Positions 11,783 to 22,632 of a DNA stretch of 64,000 bases are shown here, one piece after another. A program made the position numbers and the translations under genes. The stretch is from Verticillium longisporum (taxonomy: Eukaryota > Ascomycota > Sordariomycetes > Glomerellales > Plectosphaerellaceae). The stretch covers positions 8,556,001 to 8,620,000 of the forward strand of contig JAETXT010000001.1 in assembly GCA_019188255.1 (NCBI GenBank), read 5' to 3'. How positions within the stretch are numbered: position 1 is the first letter of the stretch; each line of letters starts with the position of its first letter. The notes below the pieces were generated by a model that did no database searches, was not told where the DNA came from, and was given only the letters and a program-made list of their open reading frames with translations.

Positions 11783-12529
11783 ATGAGCGGCCCTTTAGCA
11801 AGCCGCTTCCTCGCGAGGACGGCGTTTCAATCCATCGCCCGTCCCACCTCCCTAACGCGATGCTCTCCCTCTCTCTGCCGGCCTCTATCCCAAACCCCCA
11901 GCCGACGCGCCGATGACGCTCCCACGACAAAAGCCGGCTCCGACCTCCTCTCCTCTCTCTACGGCGCGCCCAACCCCCCGGCCGCGAAGCCCTCAGCCCC
12001 CGCGGCATCATCCGCATCCGCCGTGGGCCCGACCGACTCGAGCATGATGAACCTCTTCCGCAGCACGCTCGGCAAGGACGAGCAAAAGCGCACGCCCGGC
12101 GGCCTCGGCAGCGGCAAGGAGGGCTTCGGCGAGATCAAGGAAGAGGCCCTCGACGCCCTCGAACCCTTCCACCTGCACATTTACTCGCACAAGCACAACA
12201 CGCACGTCACCATGTCCAAGCCCGACCGCGGCGCCATCGTCTCCATGTCGTGCGGCAACATTGGCTTCAAGAAGTCGAGGCGGAAACACTTTGACGCCGC
12301 CTACCAGCTGACGGCCTACGTCTTGGAGAGGTTACGCTTCGCCGGCTGGGACAAGAAGATCAACCGCATCGAGCTCGTGCTGCGCGGCTTCGGACAGGGC
12401 CGTGATGCCGGCGTCAAGTGCCTCATGAGCCCTGAGGGCGCCATGTGGAGGCAGAAGGTCGTGCGCGTGGCCGATTCGACGAGGCTCAAGTTTGGTGGCA
12501 GCAGGAGCAAGAACCCCAGGCGTCTGTAA
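11783..12529 (+). CDS. MRPS18: Mitochondrial small-subunit ribosomal protein uS11m
   Basis: Single exon, 248 residues. Residues 1-40 form an Arg/Ser-rich mitochondrial presequence; about 40-120 is a low-complexity Ala/Pro/Ser linker with no bacterial counterpart. The uS11 fold occupies about 125-248: HLHIYSHKHNTHVTMSKPD, GFKKSRRKHFDAAYQ, the RIELVLRGFGQGRDA loop and the basic C-terminal tail (SKNPRRL). uS11 sits on the platform of the mitoribosomal small subunit near the 3' end of the rRNA. Yeast calls this protein Mrps18. The N-terminal extension is typical of fungal mitochondrial members. Confidence 0.93.
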   Translation: MSGPLASRFLARTAFQSIARPTSLTRCSPSLCRPLSQTPSRRADDAPTTKAGSDLLSSLYGAPNPPAAKPSAPAASSASAVGPTDSSMMNLFRSTLGKDEQKRTPGGLGSGKEGFGEIKEEALDALEPFHLHIYSHKHNTHVTMSKPDRGAIVSMSCGNIGFKKSRRKHFDAAYQLTAYVLERLRFAGWDKKINRIELVLRGFGQGRDAGVKCLMSPEGAMWRQKVVRVADSTRLKFGGSRSKNPRRL

Positions 12530-12834
12530 AAGAAAACCGTTGGTCGCGTGTTGCAGCAGCATGGTAGAAACGCGGGTGCAGGGCGACGGATGGTCGGGAA
12601 CGGATGGACAATCAAATGTACAATACGTGTACAGCTGTACCATATACCAAAGAATTCAAAGAGCTGTTTAGGGTGTCCTGGTCCCCCGTTTCGCTCCTCC
12701 CGCGCAACGCCGAAAAGGAGAAAAAAAAAACAGAACGCCAGCCTGATCTCGCCCCATTTGGTATCAAGGACCCGGAACGCCATTCACCTTGTATCCCCCC
12801 CAAAGTAGAAATCTCGTGCCCAATAAACATGATG
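12530..12834. other. Convergent 3' flanks of uS11m and DESI genes
   Basis: The 305 bases between the two stop codons hold 3' UTR sequence only. An A-rich run at about 12721-12730 is the most notable feature. Confidence 0.5.
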
Positions 12835-13676
12835 TTATGGCCTCGGCGCCCTCTCTGATGCCGGCAATGTCCGGCCGGCTTGATCTCGTTCGACTTGCTT
12901 CCCCTTGCCGCTGCCTCCGTGCCGTCTGTCGTCTTCGCTCCCCCATCCCGACTCTTGTTCCTCCTGGGGGCGTGGTTCGCCGTGGAACCTGGGCGGAGAC
13001 TGCTTGAGCATACGAGACCCTTCGTGGGTCCCGTCATCCTCATCGTCGTCCTCGTCCAGGAGCTCGCCGTCGACCATGTCGTACTCGGGCGGGTCGATCC
13101 ACTCCCTCGGCACGACACAGGGCAGCGCAACGCCAATGCTGGCCGCGCGATTGAGCCAGCCCGGCCCGCTCTGGCCCGTCAGCTTCAGGCAGAGCTCCGA
13201 CGTGAAGTGGTTGCAGTTGCGCGTGAGGAGGTTGTACGAGGTGCCCTGGAACTCCTTGGACACGTCGTCGAGGATCTTCTCAATCTCCTCCTCGGTCATA
13301 AAGGTGAAGCCGTGCAGGATCTCGCACTTGAAGGTGCCGCCGGGGGCTCGGTCTTGGGGCTCGTCCAGTAGACGCCGGTCATGCCGCGGCGGTCGTGGCC
13401 GCCGTAGGCGTATTCGCGGCCGTTGATGACGACGCCCGAGTGCAGGAGGGATGCGCCTACGGACCACAGGACGGTGGATAACCTCCCGGGCTGCATCTGT
13501 CAGTACCTTATATGGTGTGGAGGTGCAGGCGGAGCAGAGGGTGGCGCCATCGGGCTTACCGGCAGCAGGTCATAGACATGAATGGTGACCTCGGTCTTTG
13601 TGAGGGACAGGGTTGATCGATGGCGATTCGTGGATTGTCTTGCCGAGTTGGAGCGTTGCGGGCGAGTCGGAGGCAT
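12835..13676 (-). pseudogene. PPPDE/DESI-family thiol isopeptidase with one-base frameshift
   Basis: Exon 1 (13676-13560) encodes 39 residues ending VYDLLP. A 69-nt intron (GTAAGC to ATGCAG) leads to exon 2 (13490-12835). The PPPDE fold is clear: PGRLSTVLWSVG, LLHSGVVINGREYAYGGHD (catalytic His) and LLTRNCNHFTSELC (catalytic Cys). These enzymes remove ubiquitin or SUMO. The frame breaks between TGVYWTSPKTEPP and GGTFKCEILHGF. The break lies in a run of five G on the plus strand (13342-13346) where six would keep the frame and match the family. With one base added the protein would be about 257 residues. All else is intact, so a base-calling error is as likely as a true pseudogene. The acidic C-terminal tail is variable in the family. 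Confidence 0.8.
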
Positions 13677-14728
13677 CTTGGGGGGGTTCACTGTGGGTGT
13701 GGGATGCAAGGAGGAACTGGCGATGCTGTTTCCTTGAAGGTTTGGGTGACGGCCAACTAGGTTCCTAGGTAAGGTAGGTAGGTGGAAGAGGGCGAAACGA
13801 GCGGGGCAATGGAGCAGGATCAGGCACAAAGGAGGGAACGGGATGAGCGTTGCCAAATAGACAAAAGCTATGTACAACGGCTTTGGGTGAAGCCGGAACG
13901 TAGGGAAAGGGTCGGCTGATCTGGATGCGGAACCTAAGGTGATGTGGCCGCGACTGCGTCCAGCTTCCCAGCTTGAGCTTGCTGACCCATGTCACAAGGT
14001 CGCATCGCATCGCATCTGAGCCATCTGACAGCATCCAAGCCTTGACGTCGCAAACAACCTACAATACCTAACCCTAGTGACGACAACGGGGACGCGGGGT
14101 GACCAGGCTGCATCCGGGGGCGGCATGGCACTGGAGCTCCCTGAAGCCCACTGGAGCTGGCTGCAGCGGAGCTGGTGACTTGCTTCCATGCCGCCGGGGA
14201 ACACGTTCCTCCAGGCGCCGGAGGGGCTTCCTCAGGGGAGGAGCTTCCTCAGGCAAAGGCCGGCTTACCTCATCAGAGCAGCTGCAGCAGCGCCCAGGGT
14301 AGAGCTGCACACTTTGGTGGGGCACCGCTGGAAAATCCCAGGTCAAGATTCGCGCCCTCTGCCACAAAAATTCTTTCCTCTGCCTTTTTTCCCTCATCCT
14401 GCCCATCACTGCAACCAGGCTTCTCCCCAGCCCAGATACCCAATCCCCTCTCCCCCCCCTCCTTGGGTAAAAGGTACCCTACGCGGCCCGCCAACTGGGG
14501 GAACGGTTTGCGGCTGGTCACACCAGCCAGCCAATCCTTCACCACGACGTCCCTCCTCGCGCCCTCCCTTCCCTTCGCTTCTTTTTTCCCCCCTTTACAC
14601 CCACGCGCAGCTAGCTCTGCTTTTCGTTACTGTACCGGCAACAGTTTCAGTCACCCCTCACCTTTAGTGCTTGGTTGCACTGTTTTGTATACCCCTCCCG
14701 TTCCTACGCAAAGAAACGAGGATCCAAG
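13677..14728. promoter_or_regulatory. Divergent region upstream of DESI and OLA1
   Basis: About 1 kb between two outward-reading genes. The OLA1-proximal part (about 14380-14700) is strongly pyrimidine-rich, with C and T runs on the plus strand, typical of promoters and leaders of highly expressed fungal genes. Open frames here (for example 14175-14792) are low-complexity Ser/Pro artefacts. Short copies of CTGGAGCT recur at about 14130-14170. Confidence 0.5.
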
Positions 14729-16361
14729 ATGCCTCCCAAGAAGCAGGTTGAGGAGAAGAAGATTCCCCTCGGCCGTCCTGGCAACAGTCTGAAGAGTGGG
14801 ATTGTATGTTGTCCCCCATCACCCACTCACCACCCTGCCGCCGGCCGTCTGAAGCGAACCCCGCGCCTCCCACCAATTTTTTTCTTGTTTTTACCCATTT
14901 CCCTTTTTTACCCCTCCAAGCTTCGAGGCTGACCCCGCGATCCTCACAGGTCGGCCTTGCCAACGTCGGCAAATCCACCCTCTTCCAGGCCATCACCAAG
15001 TGCAACCTCGGCAACCCTGCTGTAAGTTCTCTCTGCTGTACCCGTCGCCCCGTGGACCTCCCGGCTCATTGATTGACCAAGGTGTAGAACTTCCCCTACG
15101 CCACCATCGACCCCGAGGAGGCCCGCGTCATCGTCCCCGATGCGCGCTACGACTGGCTGTGCGAAAAGTACAACCCCAAGTCTCGTGTCCCCGCCAACTT
15201 GACCGTCTATGACATTGCCGGTCTGACCCGCGGTGCCTCGACCGGTGCTGGTCTCGGCAACGCCTTCCTGTCCCACATTCGTGCCGTCGATGCCATCTTC
15301 CAGGTGGTGCGCTCCTTCGACGATGCTGAGATTATTCACGTCGAGGGTGACGTCAACCCCACGCGTGATCTGGACATCATCAGCGAGGAGCTCCGATTGA
15401 AAGATATCGAGTTCGTCGAGAAGGCCCTCGAGGCCCAGAAGAAGAAGACTCGCTCTGGCGGCCGGAGTCTCGAGATGAAGAAGATGATTGCCGAGCAGGA
15501 CACCATCCAGAAGATCATCGACTGGCTGAAGGACGGCAAGGATGTCCGAAAGGGCAACTGGTCCCCCAAGGAGGTAAGCCGCAGACCTTTTTTTTTTCTT
15601 TTCCTCCCTCGCAAACAAGCCATCCCCTGGCGACTCGCATGATGATAAAGGACCCGAGGTCCGACTTATAACCCAGCTCGTCGAATGCCTCACAATAAAC
15701 GCAGAGTGCATACTGAGATAAAAAATCATACTGACTTTCGAGTCGCAACACCTCATGATATTGCTTCACCAATCTTGTGGAAATCATCACTGACAAGAAG
15801 CTCTCTCAGGTCGAGGTCATCAACCCTCTCTTCCTCCTGACGGCCAAGCCTGTCGTCTACCTCGTCAACCTCTCCGAGCGTGACTACGTCCGCAAGAAGA
15901 ACAAGCATCTCCCCAAGATCGCCGAGTGGATCAAGGAGAACGCCGCTGGCGACCCCATCATCCCCATCTCCGTTGCCTACGAGGAGCGCCTCAGCCGCTT
16001 CGAGACCGAGGAGGAGTCCCTCGAGGAGCAGAAGAAGGTCGGCGCCGACTCGGCCCTTCCCAAGCTCGTCATCCAGATGCGCAAGTCTCTCGACCTCGGC
16101 AGCTTCTTCACGACCGGCACGGACGAGGTCAGGCAATGGACCCTGCGCAACGGCACCAAGGCCCCTGGCGCCGCCGGTGTCATTCACACCGACTTTGAGA
16201 AGACGTTCATCCAGGCCCTCGTCTACAACTTCTCCGTGCTGAAGGAGCTCGGAGACGAGTCCGAGGTCAAGGCCAAGGGCAAGGTCATGACCAAGGGCAA
16301 GGATTACGTCGTTGAGGATGGTGACATTTTGCTTATCAAGGCCGGCGCCGCCAAGGCGTAG
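14729..16361 (+). CDS. OLA1: Obg-like ATPase Ola1
   Basis: Four exons (14729-14803, 14950-15021, 15088-15573, 15810-16361) with introns of 146, 66 and 236 nt, all in phase, give 394 residues, the standard length. The P-loop reads GLANVGKST (about 28-35). Switch motifs include NFPYATIDPEEARV and DIAGLTRGAS. The G4 motif is NLSE (about 231) instead of NKxD; this replacement gives Ola1/YchF proteins ATP over GTP preference. A coiled-coil insert sits between the G3 and G4 motifs, and the C-terminal TGS domain (about 300-390) includes HTDFEKTFIQA. Ola1 is a cytosolic, ribosome-associated stress-response ATPase. Introns cluster early in the gene, as in related fungi. Confidence 0.96.
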
Positions 16362-16582
16362 ACGTTTTCATGACGAACATGAGACGCCAAAGCCGATTGA
16401 ATGAAATTGATGAAGACTATAACTCGTCTCTTGGTGAATGTGATTGTCCGTGTTTTGACTGGTGCGTGAACCGAAGCAGTTTGAGGCCCTCGAATAAAAT
16501 ACTCCAATAACGGCTGACGAGGTGTCTTCCATCCCAGACATGCGCCACACGTGAAGCATCAGGTTTCATGCGCGGGGCAGCA

Positions 16583-18409
16583 TCAGAACCCAGGCCCGCC
16601 ATCCTCCCACGGCTTCCCAACATACCGAGACGTCTCCCCGACACACGTATCCCGCAGCGCAGCCTTGGCCTCATCACTGTCCGCCGCATAACACGGCAGA
16701 TCCCCCGTGTCGCCCGTCACGCCATCGCAAACGGCAACCGCAGGCCCGCCGCACGGCGACCGCACGGCAAAGTTGCGGAAGCGGATATTGTCGCACACGG
16801 CGTCGGGGCTCGCCGAGCACGTCAGCTTGGCGACGGCACGGCCGCGGTTCCCGTGCGTCGAGCCCGTAAAGTTCTCAAACAGGACGTTGGTGATGGACAT
16901 GCCGGCCGGGTATGCCTCGCACGTCTCGGCGTTGATCTGGCTCCTGTCAGATGGGTAGGGGGGGCTTCCAGAAGGATTCCGCGCCCAGGGGCGGGAGACT
17001 GGCGAGACCTACATTCCAGTAGCAGGAGTCGAGGAATGCGACCCATTCGTTGTTGGCGTTCCAGAAGTTGCTGGCCGGTCAGTCCTGGGCGTGTCTTGGG
17101 ATAGAGACGCAGGGGACGCACCGGAAAGTGACGTTGTTGACGTAGCCGTGGCCGGCGGTCGGGCCGGCCCAGACCTTGATGCGGCTGCCGTGCTGTAGGA
17201 GGCGTCAGTAGGAGGCGGTCGCGGATCTTTTCTTTGTTTTCTGGTTGGAAAAAGGGGCTGACGCACGCCGCCGTTGAGCATCCAGACATTCTCGATCACG
17301 ACGTCTTCGACAAAGGACATGACGCCTCTGTGTTCTCCCAGAGAACCGAGGGACTGTTATCGTGAGTGGCCTGGGTTCAATCGAGAGGTAGGCGTTGACG
17401 TACCTGGCCGTGTGTGCCGTTGCAGTACATGTGGTTGACGTGAATGTTGGTGCCGTTTGATTTTGGCGAGAAACAGTCGTCGCCGACGTCGACCCAGACG
17501 CGCTCAATCGACACGTCCCTGACGTTGAGGGAGTTGAAAAAGTCCGTGTTCGCAGGCCGAACGGTCTGGTCTCGGGGGCGAGCAGTGCAGGAAACGTCGC
17601 GGTAGGAGATGCCCTCGGCTGCGGCAGCCAGGTCAGTAACAATTCTCTCGCTCACGGGTATCACTTGATGGAAATACTGCGTTCGATGAGCTGGTGCCAG
17701 ATCGGCCCGTCTTTGAATCGGATCCCCTCAATCTGCACATTGGCGGCGTCTCCGACATAGAAGAGAATGGGCCGGGCGTAGGTGTAATTGTTGTCCGCGG
17801 GGAGGTCAAGCTCGCCGAACTCACGCCACCAACGCTCGCCGTTGCCGTCGATGACGCCGTCGCCGTAGATTTTGAAGTTCTTTCCGCCCCATTTCCCTAC
17901 CTGTGGTTAACGTAGATGGCCGTGTGATGCCTTGAGTCGTACTGACAGAACAGGAGATTTGTCTGGAAGGGGTGCTTAAAAGCCGTAGCTTGCCATTGAG
18001 GAACGTCGTCGGTAAACTTGACATGTGCTCAGTCCAAGATCAAGTAAACCAAAAGACCAGGAGAGCCCACCAAGATCTTGCCGTCCAGACGAACGTGGAT
18101 GTCGTTGAGGAAGGCCAGGTCCAGTGGCTTGCCGATGACGAAGAGCTCGTCTTTGGGCAGGTGAAGCAGTCCGCCGTTGTTGGCCTGTCTGATTCCCTCT
18201 AGGAAATCATCCGAAATGTCGTCGGTATCATGCTCAGATGAGCGTATCCTGGTCACTTTGCGACAATCACCTTTGGTACTCCGTGCTCGGTAGGGATGCT
18301 TTTCTCGGAATTCCTCGAGAGATCGAGGCACACCGGCTGGGAGCTCTGTGGCAAGGAATGCATTACTGAAAAAGGCAAGCAGTGATACAGCAATGGATGA
18401 AAGATGCAT
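16583..18409 (-). CDS. Exopolygalacturonase, glycoside hydrolase family 28
   Basis: Eight exons: 18409-18071, 18016-17947, 17896-17678, 17618-17404, 17353-17267, 17192-17122, 17070-17013, 16936-16583. The seven introns are 50-76 nt and every phase closes, giving 470 residues. An N-terminal signal peptide (about 1-20) marks secretion. GH28 catalytic elements are all present: NTD (Asp235), GDDC (Asp256/257), THG (His279) and RIK (Arg314-Lys316). The pattern CNGTHGQSLGS, the later NFWNANNEW...SCYWN block and several N-glycosylation sequons fit the fungal exo-acting (galacturonan 1,4-alpha-galacturonidase) branch. It would release galacturonic acid from pectin ends outside the cell. The exon 2/3 junction is the least canonical (GTCAGT donor) but restores the family's FWKWGGK motif. 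Confidence 0.92.
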
Positions 18410-19135
18410 GATGGAAGTGTCACGAAACGCAACTTCGTGTCTGTCAGTAACTTCAACACCTCCTTGCGAGGCCTCTTGGTGTACTAGCTTGCTATTTATA
18501 CCGAGTTCACATTTCAGATGCGGAGGACTGTCGTGCATTGCTGATCTATCTACGTTGGGAGAGATGCAGCATACTCCGTGAGGTCTAGAGAAACCAGTTT
18601 AGAACTCCTTACGTGGACCAGCGGTCTAGTCTGTGGGTAGGAGAGAACATGGTACAAGCATCAAGAAGGGCCAGTGGCCAGGACGTCATGCAAGTGCTCC
18701 TGTGTCTGGTCCATCGTGTTTGGTTTAGCATCACATCAAGTCTTTTCTCTCCCAATTCAAGAGCACTCCCAACTGCCAAGACCAGTATGCCGATGTAACC
18801 GCAAGACGCACATGGGGGCCATTGGTGGACTAGAAAACAGCGAGAACCCCCGCCGGATGGTCCTGAAGGATCGCCCTTGCACAAGGCGGCCCGGATATAC
18901 AAGATCAGGTAGTATCGGCGTGCCAGGTTTGAGAGGAGTCTTCTCGGCGCTCCAGCCTGGACTTTGCGGGGTACACGGTCGGTGCGCGTTGACTTGAGAC
19001 CGACGATGAAAGTCTTGAACGATCCTTCGTTTCCACCGCAACGAAGTTCAAGCACGGCCAGATGGCTTTTTGCCTACTATCGTATTGCTGTCTCTTCTCT
19101 CTGTTGCCCCCCTCTGACTGACACGGCCAGACAGC
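18410..19135. other. Exopolygalacturonase promoter and thioredoxin 3' flank
   Basis: The first few hundred bases lie upstream of the exopolygalacturonase start and should carry its promoter; the rest follows the thioredoxin stop. No coding frame here shows a domain or codon pattern I trust. Confidence 0.45.
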
Positions 19136-19714
19136 CTACTTTGAGCCGGCCAAAGCCTGAACAGCAGACTGGAGGGCCACCTTGTCGGCACCACGCACCC
19201 TCTCGACGAGCCCCTCACCAGAGAGAACGACAGAAGGGCGACCCTTTAGGCCTTCCACCGCGACACCGGCAGGTTTGCCGTTCCGGAAGACCACAAAGGT
19301 CGGCATGGCGGCGACGTCGTAGCGACTGGCGATGTTCTGAACATGGTCGACGTTGACCTTGGCGAAAGCAAGCTTCCCCTCCAATGCGTGGTTGTCGGCC
19401 AACTCCGAGAAGACTGGGGCGATGGCGCGGCAAGGGGGACACCAGTCGGCGTAGAAGTCGACGACAACGTTGGAGGTCGAGGACAGGAGGGCGTCAAACT
19501 CGGCGGCGCTGGCCACCTTGAAGACTTTGCCCGACGTCTCGGGGATGGGAGAGCGGTCGGCGAAGACGGCCTTTGGGGGCATGTTAGTTGATTTGAGCCA
19601 CAAGGATGTACATCTCGACGCACACCACGAGGTGGATAATAGTGAGGTGATGGGACATACTCTGTAAGCTGCGAACAGCACGACCGCGAGGATGATATAT
19701 GTGAGTGAGATCAT
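19136..19714 (-). CDS. Thioredoxin
   Basis: The thioredoxin fold is unmistakable: VVDFYADWCPPC with redox cysteines 3 apart, FAKVNVDHVQNIASRYDV, the cis-proline loop AAMPTFVVF and a closing helix (VALQSAVQAL). The motif is WCPPC rather than the commoner WCGPC. Two models fit. The simpler starts at 19582 (MPPKAVF) and gives 148 residues. The other starts at 19714, splices out 19571-19660 (GTATGT, CTAAC, AAAG) and gives 162 residues with an N-terminal hydrophobic segment (ISLTYIILAVVLFAAYR) that would anchor or export the protein. An insert of about 20 residues after NGKP (AGVAVEGLKGRPSVV) is absent from classical thioredoxins. It would reduce protein disulphides. Confidence 0.88.
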   Translation of the reverse strand: MISLTYIILAVVLFAAYRVCPITSLLSTSWCASRCTSLWLKSTNMPPKAVFADRSPIPETSGKVFKVASAAEFDALLSSTSNVVVDFYADWCPPCRAIAPVFSELADNHALEGKLAFAKVNVDHVQNIASRYDVAAMPTFVVFRNGKPAGVAVEGLKGRPSVVLSGEGLVERVRGADKVALQSAVQALAGSK

Positions 19715-20404
19715 ATTGAGTTGCGCAGCTGGTGCCAGCCATATGCGATCTCTTTATGTCAGGTAGATGAAATGTCAAGCGAGGGCCTTTCCACCGGGTT
19801 GAGGCAAGGCTGGGCGACGCTCAAGATGACGATTAAAGATAAGGCTGTCGCAGGGTGGAGCTGTGAGCAGGCCCCTTGTCACGTGGGCAAGGTTGCGTTG
19901 GTGGACACCAAAGCACCAAGATCTCCTTGGCCAGCACCAAGATCGCCTTCGCCACCCTGGCCGAAGGCGCACATCTGTCCATCCTTTCCATCCACCGCCG
20001 GATAATCTTGTGTGTCACCGGACCAAATCTCGGGCATTGGGTGTGCATTCTGCCACCATGCACAGCATCTGATATAGACTTACCCTGGCCGACCTACCGA
20101 CTTAGCTCGCCATGCCGAAAGATCTGCCGTCCAGGACGAGGACCGACATCGCTAACCAGCCTGTTGATCCGAGTGGCCCACTGTGCTGTCCCCGGAGGCT
20201 TTTAGACCGTGATGGGCTTAGCGACAGCCCTGGGGGCGGGTTCCGGCCATCTCGCAACCCCCCCACATATCTTACTCCCGATGACACCGGCATCATCACG
20301 TTCAGGCCGAGACGCGAGCTGGTCAACTCATAAGGCTGGTCTCGTCGCCGTCTGGGACGTGAATGCAGACCTTCTTGCAGCCCAAGTCCAGCGAAGGTGT
20401 GACC
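19715..20404. promoter_or_regulatory. Divergent region, thioredoxin (-) and MFS transporter (+)
   Basis: 690 bases between outward-reading genes. It includes a short imperfect repeat around CACCAAGATC(T/G)CCTT at about 19912-19950. No other gene is visible. An in-frame ATG at 20363 could extend the transporter by 14 residues. Confidence 0.4.
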
Positions 20405-22182
20405 ATGAACCCCTCCGGCGAGAAGACTATCGCTAGTGAAATCGAGACGAATGCGGATGGACCCGGTCAGATCAACACCACCGCTTCACCGCGTGAGAAG
20501 AAGCTGTCGACATCTTCGAACGCCGAGCCCTACCCACCATTGGGTGATGGATCGATCGAGAGAAATGGCCCTCCTGCGCTGCCCTTCTCCAAGGCGAGAG
20601 CAATCGTGCTCGTGGCCACCCTTGCGGGAGCCAGTTTCATGAACGTCTGTCACCCCTTTTGGCCGTTGTGAGCATCTTGACTGATTCCTCCAGACCATGT
20701 CACTGCAAGCCGTCGTCATCATCTTGCCTGCCATCGGCTCTGACCTCGACATTCCCGAGCAGCGTCTGCAGTGGATCGTCTCGGCCTACTCTCTCGCCTT
20801 TGGCTGCTTCCTGTTGCTCTGGGGCCGCATCGCCGACATCTACGGCAAACGCCTGATCTTCGTGGCTGGCTCTGCCTGGGCTGCTGTCATGACCCTTGCC
20901 AACGCCTTTGTCCCCAACGAGATTGCCTTCAACTTGTTCCGTGGTCTGCATGGCCTCGGCGCCGCCGCCAATGTTCCCACAGCTATCGGCATCCTCGGCA
21001 CCACGTTTCCGCCTGGCAAGGCGAAGAACTACGCTTTCAGCGCCTATGCCGCCGGTGCTCCCTTGGGTAGCGTCTTTGGCAACCTCATCGCAGGTTTCAT
21101 AGCCCAATATGCTGACTGGAAGTGGATCTTCGGCGTCAAAGCTATACTCGCCGGCATGGTGGCCGCCGCAGGCTTTTTCGTCATCCCACCACCCCCCCCC
21201 CCCCCCCCCCCTCGAAGGCCAACCGACCAACATCAAACAGTCGGGAGATTGGATCGGAGGCGCTCTCATCACCGTCGGCATGCTGGCCCTGCTCTATGCT
21301 CTGACCGAGGGCAACGTTGTCGGCTGGGATAGGCCCTGGATCCCCGTCATCATTGTCGTATCCCTGATCATCATCGCCGTCTTTGTCTTCTGGCAGCGCC
21401 ACCTAGAAAAGAAGGGCGAAAGACCTCCGCTCATGAAGGTCTCGATTTTCAAAAACAAGCGTTTCAGCGCCGCCATGGTCATCATGGGCCTGTTCTTTGC
21501 CTCGTTCAACAACTTCCTCGTCTTTGCAACCTACTTCTTCCAGGACTACCAGGGCCTTTCGGCACTCCAAACCACCATCCGCTTCATCCCCACGGGTGTC
21601 GTGGGCATCGTCACGGCATTCGTCGTCGCGCTGCTGCTGTCCCGCGTGCCAACCTATCTCCTGCTCGTATTCGGCAACGTTTCCATGGCATTGGCCTGTA
21701 TGCTGTTCGCCATTCCGATCCCCTCGAACACGACGTACTTTGCCTTTGGGCTGCCCGCCATGATTCTGTCCGTATTCGGCGCCGACACGGCGTGGCCGTC
21801 CCTGACGCTGTTCACCTCCAAGTCTCTGCCGCAGGAAGACCAGGCCCTCGGCGGCGCGCTCATCAACTCGGTCGGCCAGATGGGCCGCGCCATCGGTCTG
21901 GCGATCAGCACGGCCGTGCAGACGGCCGTCATGGCCAAGGCGCGCGGCGTGCCGGTCATGGACGTCGGCGAGACGAAGCCCTGGGATGAACCCTCGCTGA
22001 AAGGTCTGCGGGCCGCCAACTGGATGAACTTTGGGTACGGTGTTGCGTCGCTGCTCATCGTGCTGTTCGTCTTCCGAAGCTCGGAAGTCGTGGGCAGGGC
22101 GGAGCCGCAAACGGCGCGCTCCGGCGGCGAGGAGGGCATCATGAATGAGGAAGAGACGGGTGCTGAGAGGAGGAGGGCGTAG
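20405..22182 (+). CDS. MFS drug:H+ antiporter (DHA2 type), frame broken at a C20 run
   Basis: Exon 1 (20405-20644) encodes an 80-residue cytosolic tail and the start of the first membrane segment. A 49-nt intron leads to exon 2 (20694-22182). The MFS signature is clear: LPAIGSDLDIPEQRLQWIVSAYSL, LLLWGRIADIYGKR (motif A) and GLHGLGAAANVPTAIGI. Later segments (FASFNNFLVFATYFFQDYQG, DQALGGALINSVGQMG) fit 14-TMS exporters. At 21192-21211 there are 20 consecutive C residues; the frame before it (ending FFVIPPPP) and the frame after it (LEGQPTNIKQSGDWIGG) differ by one base. Nineteen C would join them into a product of about 575 residues. Either the run is miscounted or it is a slippage-prone tract. 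The gene lies tail-to-tail with the PKS and could export its product. Confidence 0.85.
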
Positions 22183-22535
22183 AAGCAATGGCAGGACTGA
22201 CGATTAAAGCACGAAACGGAGCAAATGCGACGAAACAGGCGCCCTTTTGGCTTGCATACACGATTATGATCCGTAACGTTGACGGACGATTCACCAAGGG
22301 GCTTGGCAAACAGAACAGAATATGAAGCACCGAGACGCATGGCAACACCACAAAGACAGCCATGAGCAAATTCCGGCGCTATCCAGACGCCCTGCCAGGA
22401 TTCGCCTCCCTCATCAGGGGCCAACCTCTGCTCAGAAGGCCAGGCCTGGATGGGCTGTGGGATGCGGGAGGGAGTCTTCGCGCCCCGCAATACCCGCCAT
22501 GAACCCACCCTTCGCTCGGCTCCTCAACAATCACC

Positions 22536-22632
22536 GGTGAGGTGGCCGAGTTGGTTATGGCGCCAGGTTAAGGTCTCCTTAACAGATTTCCTGGTGGGGC
22601 AACCCGCGCGAGTTCGAGTCTCGTCCTCATCA
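22536..22632 (+). tRNA. tRNA-Leu (AAG) with 15-nt intron
   Basis: Acceptor stem 22536-22542 pairs with 22625-22631 (one G-T pair), discriminator A at 22632. The D arm starts at 22545. The anticodon stem CCAGG (22563-22567) pairs with CCTGG (22590-22594). The loop is interrupted by an intron at 22574-22588 after position 37, giving anticodon AAG at 22570-22572. The intron contains CCTTAAC, which pairs with the anticodon region as required by the splicing endonuclease. A long variable arm (about 22595-22607) marks a class II tRNA, and the T loop is TTCGAGT. CCA is not encoded, as normal in eukaryotes. Confidence 0.93.

Noticed and set aside
14175..14792. 205-codon frame overlapping the OLA1 start
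   Set aside because: It overlaps the OLA1 first exon in another frame and consists of Ser/Pro/Phe translation of pyrimidine-rich promoter DNA.
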